Shown: in pieces, positions 1-8,254 of the stretch
Layout of the letters: the number at the start of each line of letters is the position of its first letter
Position numbering within the stretch: the first letter of the stretch is position 1
Source of the DNA: an uncultured Alphaproteobacteria bacterium
GTDB taxonomy: Bacteria > Pseudomonadota > Alphaproteobacteria > Rs-D84
Assembly (NCBI GenBank): GCA_934272785.1
Contig: CAKQSE010000005.1
Span: 1-64,000 of the forward strand
Length of the DNA stretch: 64,000 bases
Direction: 5' to 3'
Translations under genes and position numbers: made by a program
The notes under the pieces: generated by a model
What the model was told of the DNA's origin: nothing
What the model saw: the letters and a program-made list of their open reading frames with translations, nothing else
The model's database searches: none

Positions 1-36
1 TTGCTATAAATCTGGGGAAAAAGACAAGGAAAAGTT

Positions 37-2652
37 ATGTTAAAAAATATTATTTCAAAAGTATTGGGGTCGGCAAATGACCGTTTGGTAAAATCGTATG
101 ATAAAACGGTGTCGCTGATAAATGATTTGGAACCAAAATATCACGCGATGACCGATGACCAATTGCGCGAACAAACACAGAAATTGCGGGCGCGCCTGCA
201 ATCGGGCGAAAAAGAAAAGAACGTGTTGCCAGATGCGTTTGCCCTGGTGCGCGAGGCATCGGTCCGCACAATAGGACTGCGTCACTTTAATGTCCAGATG
301 ATTGGTGGTATGGTTTTGACCGGTGGTCAGATTGCCGAAATGAAAACCGGTGAAGGTAAAACGTTGGTTGCGACGTTGGCATTGTTCTTGAAGGCTTTGC
401 ATGGTCGCGGTGCGCACCTGATTACGGTGAACGATTATTTGGCGTCGCGTGACGCCGCATGGATGGGCCAGGTTTATCGTTTCTTGGGGCTGACCATCGG
501 AACGATTCAGCATGATATGACCGACGATGAACGTCGTGCGGCGTATGCGTGCGATATTACGTATGTTACGAATTCTGAATTGGGTTTTGATTACCTGCGC
601 GATAATATGAAATTTTCCAAGGCACAACAGGTTTTGCGCCCGCTGTATTTCGCGATTGTCGACGAAGTAGACAGCATCTTGATTGACGAGGCACGCACCC
701 CGCTGATTATTTCGGGACCGTCCGAAGACACCAGCGAACTGTATGCCCAGGTTGATGCGGTCGTTGCGCAATTGTCGCCGTCTGATTTCAAGAAAGATGA
801 AAAAGACCGTCACGTTACGTTGACCGAAGCCGGTGTTGATACAATCACACGTTTGTTAAAGGACGCGGGTATATTGGTTGGTGATAACCTGTATGCGTCT
901 GAAAATGCGGCGGTTGTTATGCACGTGCAACAGTCGTTGCTGGCGCACCACCTGTATCAGAAAAACGTGAATTATGTCGTTCGCGATGGCGAGGTTTTGA
1001 TTGTCGACGAATTTACCGGTCGTGTGATGACGGGTCGTCGTTTTGGCAAGGGGCTGCACCAGGCGATAGAGGCCAAAGAACATGTAAAGGTTCAACCGGA
1101 AAATCAGACCGTATCCAGTATTTCATACCAGAATTTGTTCCGTTTGTATGAAACGTTGTCTGGTATGACCGGAACCGCGATGACCGAGGCCGCCGAGTTC
1201 GAAGAAATCTATAAATTGCGCGTGGTATCCATCCCGACAAATCGTCCGGTGGCGCGTATTGACCATCATGACGAAATCTATCGCAACAAGGATGAAAAAT
1301 ACGATGCGATTATCAAACAGATTCAAGAATGCATGGCGCGCAAACAGCCGGTCTTGGTCGGAACGGTTTCAATTGAAAAGTCCGAAGAACTGGCGGCGAT
1401 TGTGCGCAAGAAACTGGGGATAAATCCGGCCGTCTTGAACGCAAAGCACCATGAATCCGAAGCGAAAATTGTATCCCAGGCGGGTGCGCCGGGTGCGGTT
1501 ACGATTGCGACGAATATGGCGGGGCGTGGGACCGATATTAAACTGGGTGGTAATGCCGAAGATTTGATTGCCGAATTGGACGCCGATGCACCAGATTACG
1601 AGGCGAAAAAACAAGAAATATACGACCGTATTGAACAGAACAAAAAACTGGTTCTGGACGCGGGTGGTTTGTATGTAATTGGAACAGAACGTCACGAATC
1701 GCGCCGTATTGATAACCAGTTGCGCGGACGCAGTGGTCGCCAGGGTGACCCAGGTGATTCTAAATTCTTTTTGGCACTGGATGACGATTTGATGCGTATA
1801 TTTGGCGCGGCGCGTTTGAACGGTATGTTGACCACGTTGGGACTGAAACCGGGCGAGGCGATTACCCATCCATGGATAACCAAGGCGTTAGAAAAGGCGC
1901 AAAAGCGTGTTGAAGCCCGTTATTTCGAGGCGCGTAAAGAATTGCTGAAATACGATGACGTTATGAATGAACAGCGTGGCGTCGTCTATAAACAGCGCGA
2001 TGATTTGATGACCAGCGAAGACCTGGCCCCGTTGGCGCGTGAAATGATTGGCGACGTGGTTGAAATCATCTGTGAAAACAATATCCCGGAAAAATCACAT
2101 CCGATGGATTGGAATACGGCGGGTATTCACGACGCGATGTTGCGCACATTTGCATTGGATATCACCGATATTGAAAAATGGAAAACAGACGAAGAAATCA
2201 CCGAACACAAGGCATACGAGGTGTTGCATAATCTGGCCTTGCGCCGTTATAACACCCAGGCGGAAAAGTATGGTCCGGAATTGATGCAAATGGCATCACG
2301 CCAGATGATGTTGGGTGCGTTGGACGCGGTTTGGAAACGCCACCTGCAACAGATGGACTATTTACAGACGGCAATTGGTCTGCGCGGATATGCCCAGAAA
2401 AACCCGCTGTATGAATACAAGCGCGAGGCATTGGAATTGTTCAAGAACACAATCAACAATTTCAAAATTATGTCGGTGTCGTATATATCGCGTATGGAAT
2501 TGACCCGTGCGGATGTTGATGCCACCGAACAGCAGCGCGCCCAGCATGACGCGGCGTTGAACCAGGCGTCCGGTATGGAGGCACGTCGTAACGCCCTCTG
2601 CCCGTGTGGGTCTGGATTAAAATACAAACATTGCTGTGGAAAACTGCATTAA
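37..2652 (+). CDS. secA: SecA preprotein translocase ATPase
   Basis: SecA is the ATP-driven motor that pushes unfolded preproteins through the SecYEG channel. The 871-residue product has the family's usual length. The Walker A motif MKTGEGKT lies at residues 102-109, and the DEAD-type motif DEVDSILIDEARTPL follows in the first nucleotide-binding fold. The C-terminus ends in the zinc-binding tail (CPCGSG, then HCC, residues 855-867) that binds SecB or ribosomes in other bacteria. The start is fixed by an AAGGAAAAG ribosome binding site 2 nt before the ATG. A TATAAA-like hexamer at 5-10 may be its -10, but the promoter is cut by the window edge. The gene is monocistronic, closed by a strong hairpin terminator. 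Identification is secure. Confidence 0.98.
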   Translation: MLKNIISKVLGSANDRLVKSYDKTVSLINDLEPKYHAMTDDQLREQTQKLRARLQSGEKEKNVLPDAFALVREASVRTIGLRHFNVQMIGGMVLTGGQIAEMKTGEGKTLVATLALFLKALHGRGAHLITVNDYLASRDAAWMGQVYRFLGLTIGTIQHDMTDDERRAAYACDITYVTNSELGFDYLRDNMKFSKAQQVLRPLYFAIVDEVDSILIDEARTPLIISGPSEDTSELYAQVDAVVAQLSPSDFKKDEKDRHVTLTEAGVDTITRLLKDAGILVGDNLYASENAAVVMHVQQSLLAHHLYQKNVNYVVRDGEVLIVDEFTGRVMTGRRFGKGLHQAIEAKEHVKVQPENQTVSSISYQNLFRLYETLSGMTGTAMTEAAEFEEIYKLRVVSIPTNRPVARIDHHDEIYRNKDEKYDAIIKQIQECMARKQPVLVGTVSIEKSEELAAIVRKKLGINPAVLNAKHHESEAKIVSQAGAPGAVTIATNMAGRGTDIKLGGNAEDLIAELDADAPDYEAKKQEIYDRIEQNKKLVLDAGGLYVIGTERHESRRIDNQLRGRSGRQGDPGDSKFFLALDDDLMRIFGAARLNGMLTTLGLKPGEAITHPWITKALEKAQKRVEARYFEARKELLKYDDVMNEQRGVVYKQRDDLMTSEDLAPLAREMIGDVVEIICENNIPEKSHPMDWNTAGIHDAMLRTFALDITDIEKWKTDEEITEHKAYEVLHNLALRRYNTQAEKYGPELMQMASRQMMLGALDAVWKRHLQQMDYLQTAIGLRGYAQKNPLYEYKREALELFKNTINNFKIMSVSYISRMELTRADVDATEQQRAQHDAALNQASGMEARRNALCPCGSGLKYKHCCGKLH

Positions 2653-2677
2653 AAAACGCCCCGAACGGGGCGTTTTT
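2652..2677 (+). terminator. secA terminator
   Basis: An ACGCCCC / GGGGCGT stem with a GAAC tetraloop is flanked by A- and T-runs. It starts at the last base of the secA stop codon and separates secA from dnaE. Confidence 0.9.
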
Positions 2678-2716
2678 CGTGTCAACAGAAAAATCTGCAT
2701 TTTGATAAATATCTGG

Positions 2717-2746
2717 TTGCGGGCCGGGGGCAAATTTTGCTATTGT
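2717..2746 (+). promoter_or_regulatory. dnaE promoter, leaderless type
   Basis: TTGCGG (2717-2722), an 18-bp spacer and TATTGT (2741-2746). Only 6 nt separate the -10 from the dnaE ATG and no Shine-Dalgarno is present, so transcription would begin at the start codon. Inferred from spacing. Confidence 0.45.
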
Positions 2747-2752
2747 TGCGGC

Positions 2753-5700
2753 ATGGAAAATCAATTTGTTCATCTTCGCACGCATACAATGTTATCAATG
2801 GGCGTTGGCACCATAAAAATCAAGAAAATTCCTGATTTGTGTCGCGGTGCCGGAATGTCGGCATGTGCGTTGACGGACACTAATTTGATGTCTGGGTGCG
2901 CCGAATTTTCGGACGTTATGCCATCGGCCAAGTTACAGCCCATAATCGGTGTGGAATTGTCACTGAACCAGCATACGGCCGATCCAAAGATTCTGCGTGC
3001 GGGGTCGCTGTCCAAGATTGTATTGTTGGCGCAAAATCACGATGGGTATTTAAATTTGTGCGAACTTAGTCGTATCATGTATATGCGCACAGAAAATCAC
3101 CATTTGGGGCCATATGTAACGTTTGATGAATTGGCGTCGCATGCGTCGGGTGTGATTTGCCTGTCGGGGGCGCACACGGGGCCGATTGGTATGGCGATTT
3201 TAAATGCTCAAAATGCCGCCGCGCGCACGTATGCGAAACAATTTTTGGATATATTTGGCGACCGATTCTATATGGAAATTCAGCGTCATGGTTTGGCAGA
3301 TGAAATTAAAACAGAACCAGAATTTTTAAATATCGCACGTGAATTAAATATCCCGATTGTTGCGACAAATGATGTTGCGTTTGCCGCCCCATCGGATTAC
3401 GAGGCCGAAGATGCCCTGTCCTGTGTTCTGGGCCAGACCAAGGTTATTGACCCGGATCGTCCGCGCAAATCGTCCGAGCAGTATTTTAAATCGCCCCAAG
3501 AAATGGCCGAGATTTTTTCTGACCTGCCCGAGGCGATAGAGAACACCGTAGAAATCGCACATCGTTGCGGTTTTATGGTCAACGTTCATGAAAAGCCATT
3601 GTTGCCGCGATTCGGTGACGATTTGGAACACGAATGTAAAATGTTGCGCGACAACACGATGAACGGGTTGGCGGCGCGTCTGCGTGAACAGGGAATCACT
3701 GACACACAACCGTATTATGACCAGGCGGAATTTGAACTGGGCGTTATTATAAATATGGGATTTCCGGGATATTTCTTGATTGTTGCGGACTATATTGATT
3801 GGTGCCGTAAAAACGACGTTTTGACCGGGCCGGGGCGTGGTTCTGGGGCCGGTTCTATCGTGGCGTGGGCGTTGGGTATTACGCACGTAAATCCGTTAAA
3901 GTATGGATTGCTGTTTGAACGTTTCTTGAATCCAGACCGTATTTCAATGCCCGATTTCGACGTTGACTTTGAACCAACGGGGATTGAACGCGTGCTGGCG
4001 TATATTTGTGATAAATACGGACACGATTCGGTCTGTCGTATTATCACGTTTGGCAGTTTGCAGGCCCGTGGTGCAATCCGCGATATTGGGCGTGTGTATG
4101 GAATTCCGTATTCTAAATCAGACCGACTGTCTAAATTGATTCCCCAAGATGCCAAGAAATTAAAAGACGCGGTGGACGCATCGTCGGAAATGCAATACAT
4201 ATTGCAAACAGACGAAGATATGAACAAGGTCGTCACCATCGCCGAAGAGTTAGAGGGTTCATTGCGCAACCTGGGGCAACACGCGTGCGGCGTTGTTATT
4301 GGTGACCGCCCAACAACCAAGATTGCACCCGTGTATCGTGATCCGGCGAATGCCCTGCCGTCGTGCCAGTTTGACGGTCACTATCTGGAATCGGCCGGGT
4401 TGATTAAATTTGACTTTCTGGGGTTGGAAACGCTGGTTGTGTTAAAGTATGCGGTGCGACTGATTCAACAGACGCGTGGCATCAACGTAAATCTGGACGA
4501 AATTCCGGTTGATGATCCGAAAACAATGGCGTTGTGGCAACGTGGCCTGACCGAGGGTATATTCCAATTCGATGCCGTGTTTGTTCAACAGACGTTGCGC
4601 AAAATGCACCCGACCAGTTTCTTGGAAATATCGGCGTTGAACGCGTTGAACCGCCCGGGGCCTATTGCGTTTATTCCGCAATTTATTGCCCGTATGCACG
4701 GCGAAGAAAAAATTGAATACGTCCATCCAAAGGCCGAACCAATTCTGAAGGAAACGTATGGTATTATCGTGTATCAGGAACAGGTTATGATGCTGACGCG
4801 CGCACTGGCGGGATTTACCCGCGGTCAATCGGATACCGTGCGCAAGGCGATGGGTAAAAAGAAACTGGACCTGTTGGCGCAATTGGAAGTGAAATTTATG
4901 GACGGTTGCGAACAGGAAAATACCCTGACCCGTGAACAGGCCAAAGACCTGTGGGAAAAGTTCAAGGAATTTGCGAAATACGCGTTTAACAAATCGCACG
5001 CGATTGCGTATTCGATTGTTGCGAACCAGTGCGCGTATTTAAAGGCGAACTTTACACCTGAATTCTTGGCGGCGTCGATGTCCAGTAACCTGAACGATAC
5101 CGACCAATTGGCGTTGTTCGTCGATGATGCCAAGGCGAACTTTAATATTCAAATTGTTCCGCCTGATATAAACCAGAGTGAATCATTATTCACCGTACGT
5201 GATGGAAAAATTATTTACGGTCTGGCGGCGATAAAGGGGGTTGGCACGGCGGCAACCGACGCAATTGTCGCAGAACGCAATGCAAACGGTAAATTTAAAA
5301 ACCTGACTGATTTTGCAAAACGTTGCGCACCAATTATGAACAAGCGCATTTTGGAGGCGTTTGCCAAGGTCGGCGTTCTGGATTCGCTGTGTCCGAATCG
5401 CGCGGCGGTGTTTATGAACGCAGATGCGATTTTGTCGTATGCGGCCCGGTCCAAAGATGGCGCGAATACGTTGTCGCTGTTTGCGAATACGGTCGAAGAT
5501 GATGTTACCGAAGACAGATTGTTGAAAAACCTGCCGCGGACGGCACCATGGACATTTGGCCAGCGACTGGAAAATGAATTGTCGGCACTGGGATTTTACA
5601 TCTCGGCGCATCCGTTGGACCAGTATAAACATTTGATACAGCGTGCCAAGTTGGCAACCAGCGCGACACTGATTGACCTGGGCGACAGAAAGCAAGTTCA

Positions 5701-6163
5701 AATCGCGGCAAATGTGAATTCTTTTTCACGTCGTCGGACCAAGACGGGCAAGGATATGATTACAATCAACGCGTCGGACAGTTTTGGTAACATTGACGCG
5801 GTGGCGTTTGGCGATGCGGCGGCAACGTTTGCCCAGATTTTATCCACAGAAAACGTCGTGCTGATTTCTGGTAAAACGTCGGCGCGTGATGACCGGGTAT
5901 CAATCTTTGTTGATTCAATAACGCCATTGACCCAGTGGGTTGCGAAAATCGCGCGCAAATTGACGCTGGAAATTTATGACAAGGATGTTTTGCCGGCGGT
6001 TAAAAAGGCCCTGATTTCGTTGCCACATGGTGTGACGCGTGTGGTGTTGAATCTGCACGGGGCGGACCGCGTTGCGTCGGTTGCATTGCCGACAGGTGTT
6101 GAATTGGGCGCAACCACGGCTAAGGATTTAATCGGTTTGGGTATCAGGGTTGAAATAGAATGA
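2753..6163 (+). CDS. dnaE: DNA polymerase III alpha subunit
   Basis: DnaE is the replicative polymerase catalytic subunit. The 1136-residue product has an N-terminal PHP domain (FVHLRTHTMLS at residue 4 onward), the palm motifs GRGSGAGSIV and PDFDVDFE carrying catalytic aspartates, helix-hairpin-helix DNA-binding segments and a C-terminal OB fold near residues 980-1060. The frame is open upstream across the secA terminator, but the homologous start is MENQFVHLR at 2753. No ribosome binding site precedes it; instead a -10-like TATTGT ends 6 nt before the ATG. The stop overlaps the rsmH start by 4 nt (ATGA), so the two are translationally coupled. Confidence 0.97.
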   Translation: MENQFVHLRTHTMLSMGVGTIKIKKIPDLCRGAGMSACALTDTNLMSGCAEFSDVMPSAKLQPIIGVELSLNQHTADPKILRAGSLSKIVLLAQNHDGYLNLCELSRIMYMRTENHHLGPYVTFDELASHASGVICLSGAHTGPIGMAILNAQNAAARTYAKQFLDIFGDRFYMEIQRHGLADEIKTEPEFLNIARELNIPIVATNDVAFAAPSDYEAEDALSCVLGQTKVIDPDRPRKSSEQYFKSPQEMAEIFSDLPEAIENTVEIAHRCGFMVNVHEKPLLPRFGDDLEHECKMLRDNTMNGLAARLREQGITDTQPYYDQAEFELGVIINMGFPGYFLIVADYIDWCRKNDVLTGPGRGSGAGSIVAWALGITHVNPLKYGLLFERFLNPDRISMPDFDVDFEPTGIERVLAYICDKYGHDSVCRIITFGSLQARGAIRDIGRVYGIPYSKSDRLSKLIPQDAKKLKDAVDASSEMQYILQTDEDMNKVVTIAEELEGSLRNLGQHACGVVIGDRPTTKIAPVYRDPANALPSCQFDGHYLESAGLIKFDFLGLETLVVLKYAVRLIQQTRGINVNLDEIPVDDPKTMALWQRGLTEGIFQFDAVFVQQTLRKMHPTSFLEISALNALNRPGPIAFIPQFIARMHGEEKIEYVHPKAEPILKETYGIIVYQEQVMMLTRALAGFTRGQSDTVRKAMGKKKLDLLAQLEVKFMDGCEQENTLTREQAKDLWEKFKEFAKYAFNKSHAIAYSIVANQCAYLKANFTPEFLAASMSSNLNDTDQLALFVDDAKANFNIQIVPPDINQSESLFTVRDGKIIYGLAAIKGVGTAATDAIVAERNANGKFKNLTDFAKRCAPIMNKRILEAFAKVGVLDSLCPNRAAVFMNADAILSYAARSKDGANTLSLFANTVEDDVTEDRLLKNLPRTAPWTFGQRLENELSALGFYISAHPLDQYKHLIQRAKLATSATLIDLGDRKQVQIAANVNSFSRRRTKTGKDMITINASDSFGNIDAVAFGDAAATFAQILSTENVVLISGKTSARDDRVSIFVDSITPLTQWVAKIARKLTLEIYDKDVLPAVKKALISLPHGVTRVVLNLHGADRVASVALPTGVELGATTAKDLIGLGIRVEIE

Positions 6164-7011
6164 CGGAAAAACATATTCCTGTTTTATTGGGTGCGGTGAT
6201 GGATGCCCTGGGCGATGTTCGGGGACTGCACATATTGGACGCAACGTTCGGCGCGGGTGGTTATTCGCGCACGTTTTTAAATGCGGGCGCGTCGGTCGTG
6301 GCGTTTGACCGTGATCCAAATGTTCGGGCGGATGCGGACGCGATGCGCGCCGAATATGGTGACCGATTTACATTTGTGCCCCGCCCTTTTTCAGAAATGT
6401 CAGAAATTGATGACACGTTTGACGCGATTGTGTTTGATTTGGGAATATCATCAATGCAGATTGATATTGCGTCACGCGGTTTTTCATTTCGGGCGGACGC
6501 GCCACTGGATATGCGGATGTCTGAATCTGGGAAAACGGCGGCTGATTTAATTGATGAATTGTCGGTAACGGATTTGGCACGTATCTTGCGCGAATATGGT
6601 GATGTAAAAAAGGCGGCGATAATTGCCAATGCGATAAAGCGTGCCGCGCCACGCACGACATTTGCGTTGCGTGATTTGATTCATAACCCGCACGATGTCG
6701 CGCCGGTATTCCAGGCGTTACGTATCGCGGTCAATGACGAAATGGGCGAGATAGAGCGTGCCTTGCGTGCGGTGCCCGATATGTTGCGCCCGGGTGGCAA
6801 ATGCGTATGTGTGACGTTTCATTCACTGGAAGACAGAATTGTCAAAAACACGTTTCGCACGTGGACAACAGTGGCGGGTGACCCGCGTATGCCAATTGTC
6901 GCTGCGCCGGCGTTCCAGGCATTGCGGCCCCAGACGCCAAATGATGCCGAATTGGCACGCAACCCACGTGCGCGCAGTGCGCATATGCGGGCGGTCGTAA
7001 AATCATATTGA
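6160..7011 (+). CDS. rsmH: 16S rRNA m4C1402 methyltransferase
   Basis: RsmH (MraW) N4-methylates C1402 of 16S rRNA using S-adenosylmethionine. The 283-residue product begins with the typical HIPVLL segment, has the SAM-binding DATFGAGGYS motif near residues 27-36, an acidic FDRDP loop, FDLGISSMQ, and the C-terminal FHSLEDR motif. In most bacteria rsmH lies in the mraZ-ftsL-ftsI-mur cluster. Here it is detached and coupled to dnaE by an ATGA overlap, with no division gene downstream. This suggests the division cluster is rearranged in this lineage. Confidence 0.95.
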   Translation: MTEKHIPVLLGAVMDALGDVRGLHILDATFGAGGYSRTFLNAGASVVAFDRDPNVRADADAMRAEYGDRFTFVPRPFSEMSEIDDTFDAIVFDLGISSMQIDIASRGFSFRADAPLDMRMSESGKTAADLIDELSVTDLARILREYGDVKKAAIIANAIKRAAPRTTFALRDLIHNPHDVAPVFQALRIAVNDEMGEIERALRAVPDMLRPGGKCVCVTFHSLEDRIVKNTFRTWTTVAGDPRMPIVAAPAFQALRPQTPNDAELARNPRARSAHMRAVVKSY

Positions 7012-7066
7012 CCACATACGGCCAATTTTTGTAAAATCATCGTTGAAAGAAAGGGAAAGGTAAAAG

Positions 7067-7564
7067 ATGAAAAAATTTTTAGCGTTATTTTTAGGTTTGC
7101 TGCCGGCGTCGGCGTTGGCAAATCCGGCGTGTCCGGTGTGCACAATCGCAATTGGTGCGTCGCTGGAAATCGCACGCCAGATGGGCGTGCCAGACAGTGT
7201 TGTTGGCCTGTGGGCGGGCGCGTTGTTGGCATTGCTGGGGTATTGGGCGATTAAATTCTGTGACAATCGCGGTTGGAATTGGCGCGGTCGTAATCCGATG
7301 TTGATAATTCTGTCGGTGGCGATGATTGGCTTTGTCTATATGGGGCGCGTCAAATATAATCCCCAGGTGATTTGTGGCACATTTACAATGGACCCGGTGC
7401 TGTTTGGCACAATTTGTGGCGCAGTGTTGTTCATCGTGGTTGAAAAATTATACGATTGGATGAAGGCGCGCAATGGCGGCCACGCACATTTCCCATTTGA
7501 AAAGGTTGTTTTACCACTGGTTGCCTTGGGGCTGGCCAGCTGGGCAATGACTGTTTGCATGTAA
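7067..7564 (+). CDS. small membrane protein with CPVC motif
   Basis: Function unknown. The 165-residue product starts with a signal peptide ending near ALA (residues 1-18), followed at once by NPACPVCTIAIGAS, a thiol-rich CxxC pair at the outer face. About four hydrophobic segments follow (VVGLWAGALLALLGYWAI; MLIILSVAMIGFVYMG; VLFGTICGAVLFIVVEKLY; VVLPLVALGLASWAM). An AAAGG ribosome binding site precedes the ATG. It sits 12 nt upstream of the next gene, so the two form one unit. From memory the CPVCT...GLWxGA pattern recalls a membrane protein common in Patescibacteria, but this is unchecked. The CxxC could be redox-active or bind metal. Confidence 0.75.
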   Translation: MKKFLALFLGLLPASALANPACPVCTIAIGASLEIARQMGVPDSVVGLWAGALLALLGYWAIKFCDNRGWNWRGRNPMLIILSVAMIGFVYMGRVKYNPQVICGTFTMDPVLFGTICGAVLFIVVEKLYDWMKARNGGHAHFPFEKVVLPLVALGLASWAMTVCM

Positions 7565-7576
7565 AGGAGAATAAAG

Positions 7577-8191
7577 ATGAAACGCGACAGCAAAAAAATG
7601 ACATTGGACGAAATGATCAAAAAGGTTGACCAGTCAAAAAAGGTAAATCCACTGGATTTATCGTCGGACCAGGATTTGTCGATTGCGTTGATGAATCTGG
7701 TGTCACTGGAAGAACATTTCTTTTTCAGTGGCGCAAAAACACGCAAGACCGGCTTCTATGACATGATAAATACCGTGCGTGAAATGCGCAAGGAACTGAT
7801 GAAACGCATTGTAAAACCATCGTCGGCCGAAGATGGCGAGGTATGGTGTATCTCCAAGCATCTGTTGGCGGCGTCAATGCGCCTGATGGAGGTTGGAACC
7901 AAGGCCCTGGGTGCTGGCAATGCCAAGGACGCATATGACCTGTTTAACAAGGCATATGATTTGTATTCGCTGTTCTGGGGTATCAATATGAATCTGATTG
8001 ACCTGACCGGGGTAAAACAGGCGGTGCCGGAATTCTATGACGGCGCAACGGCCCAGTGTTCGTTAAAGGCCGCAACCCCAGACAACGGGAAAAAGGCCAA
8101 ACAGGCACCAGCGGCAACGGCGGAATCAAAGTCTGCGGTTCGTAAATTGGGGGATTGGGTAAAAAATGCGGTGAATTGCTGCATTGAATAA
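7577..8191 (+). CDS. helical protein, partner of the CPVC protein
   Basis: Function unknown. The 204-residue product has no signal peptide. Its core is alpha-helical with conserved-looking stretches NLVSLEEHFFFSGAKT, WCISKHLLAASMRLMEVG and AYDLYSLFWGINMN (residues 45-150), then an Ala/Lys-rich tail. An AAAGGAG site precedes the ATG. It lies 12 nt behind the small CPVC membrane protein, suggesting a membrane component plus a cytosolic component. The core resembles, from memory, a conserved Patescibacteria family that I believe also occurs beside a CPVC membrane protein. I cannot assign a reaction. Confidence 0.75.
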   Translation: MKRDSKKMTLDEMIKKVDQSKKVNPLDLSSDQDLSIALMNLVSLEEHFFFSGAKTRKTGFYDMINTVREMRKELMKRIVKPSSAEDGEVWCISKHLLAASMRLMEVGTKALGAGNAKDAYDLFNKAYDLYSLFWGINMNLIDLTGVKQAVPEFYDGATAQCSLKAATPDNGKKAKQAPAATAESKSAVRKLGDWVKNAVNCCIE

Positions 8192-8199
8192 ATTCGGTA

Positions 8200-8229
8200 T
8201 TGATTCACACCGTGTGAAAATGATACAAT
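8200..8229 (+). promoter_or_regulatory. promoter with palindrome in spacer
   Basis: TTGATT (8200-8205), an 18-bp spacer and TACAAT (8224-8229). The spacer contains the odd palindrome TTCACACCGTGTGAA (8204-8218), with 7-bp arms around one centre base. This is a good operator candidate for a repressor of the secreted cysteine-rich protein gene. Confidence 0.5.
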
Positions 8230-8254
8230 ACAGACCAAAGAGAGAACTAAACTA

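Noticed and set aside
55..813. Long antisense frames inside secA and similar ones inside gpmI, dnaK and recN
   Set aside because: They mirror codon bias of the real genes, lack ribosome binding sites and show no domain.
2636..2752. In-frame upstream extension of dnaE beginning inside secA
   Set aside because: It runs through the secA terminator and has no homology to DnaE; the MENQFVHLR start fits the family.
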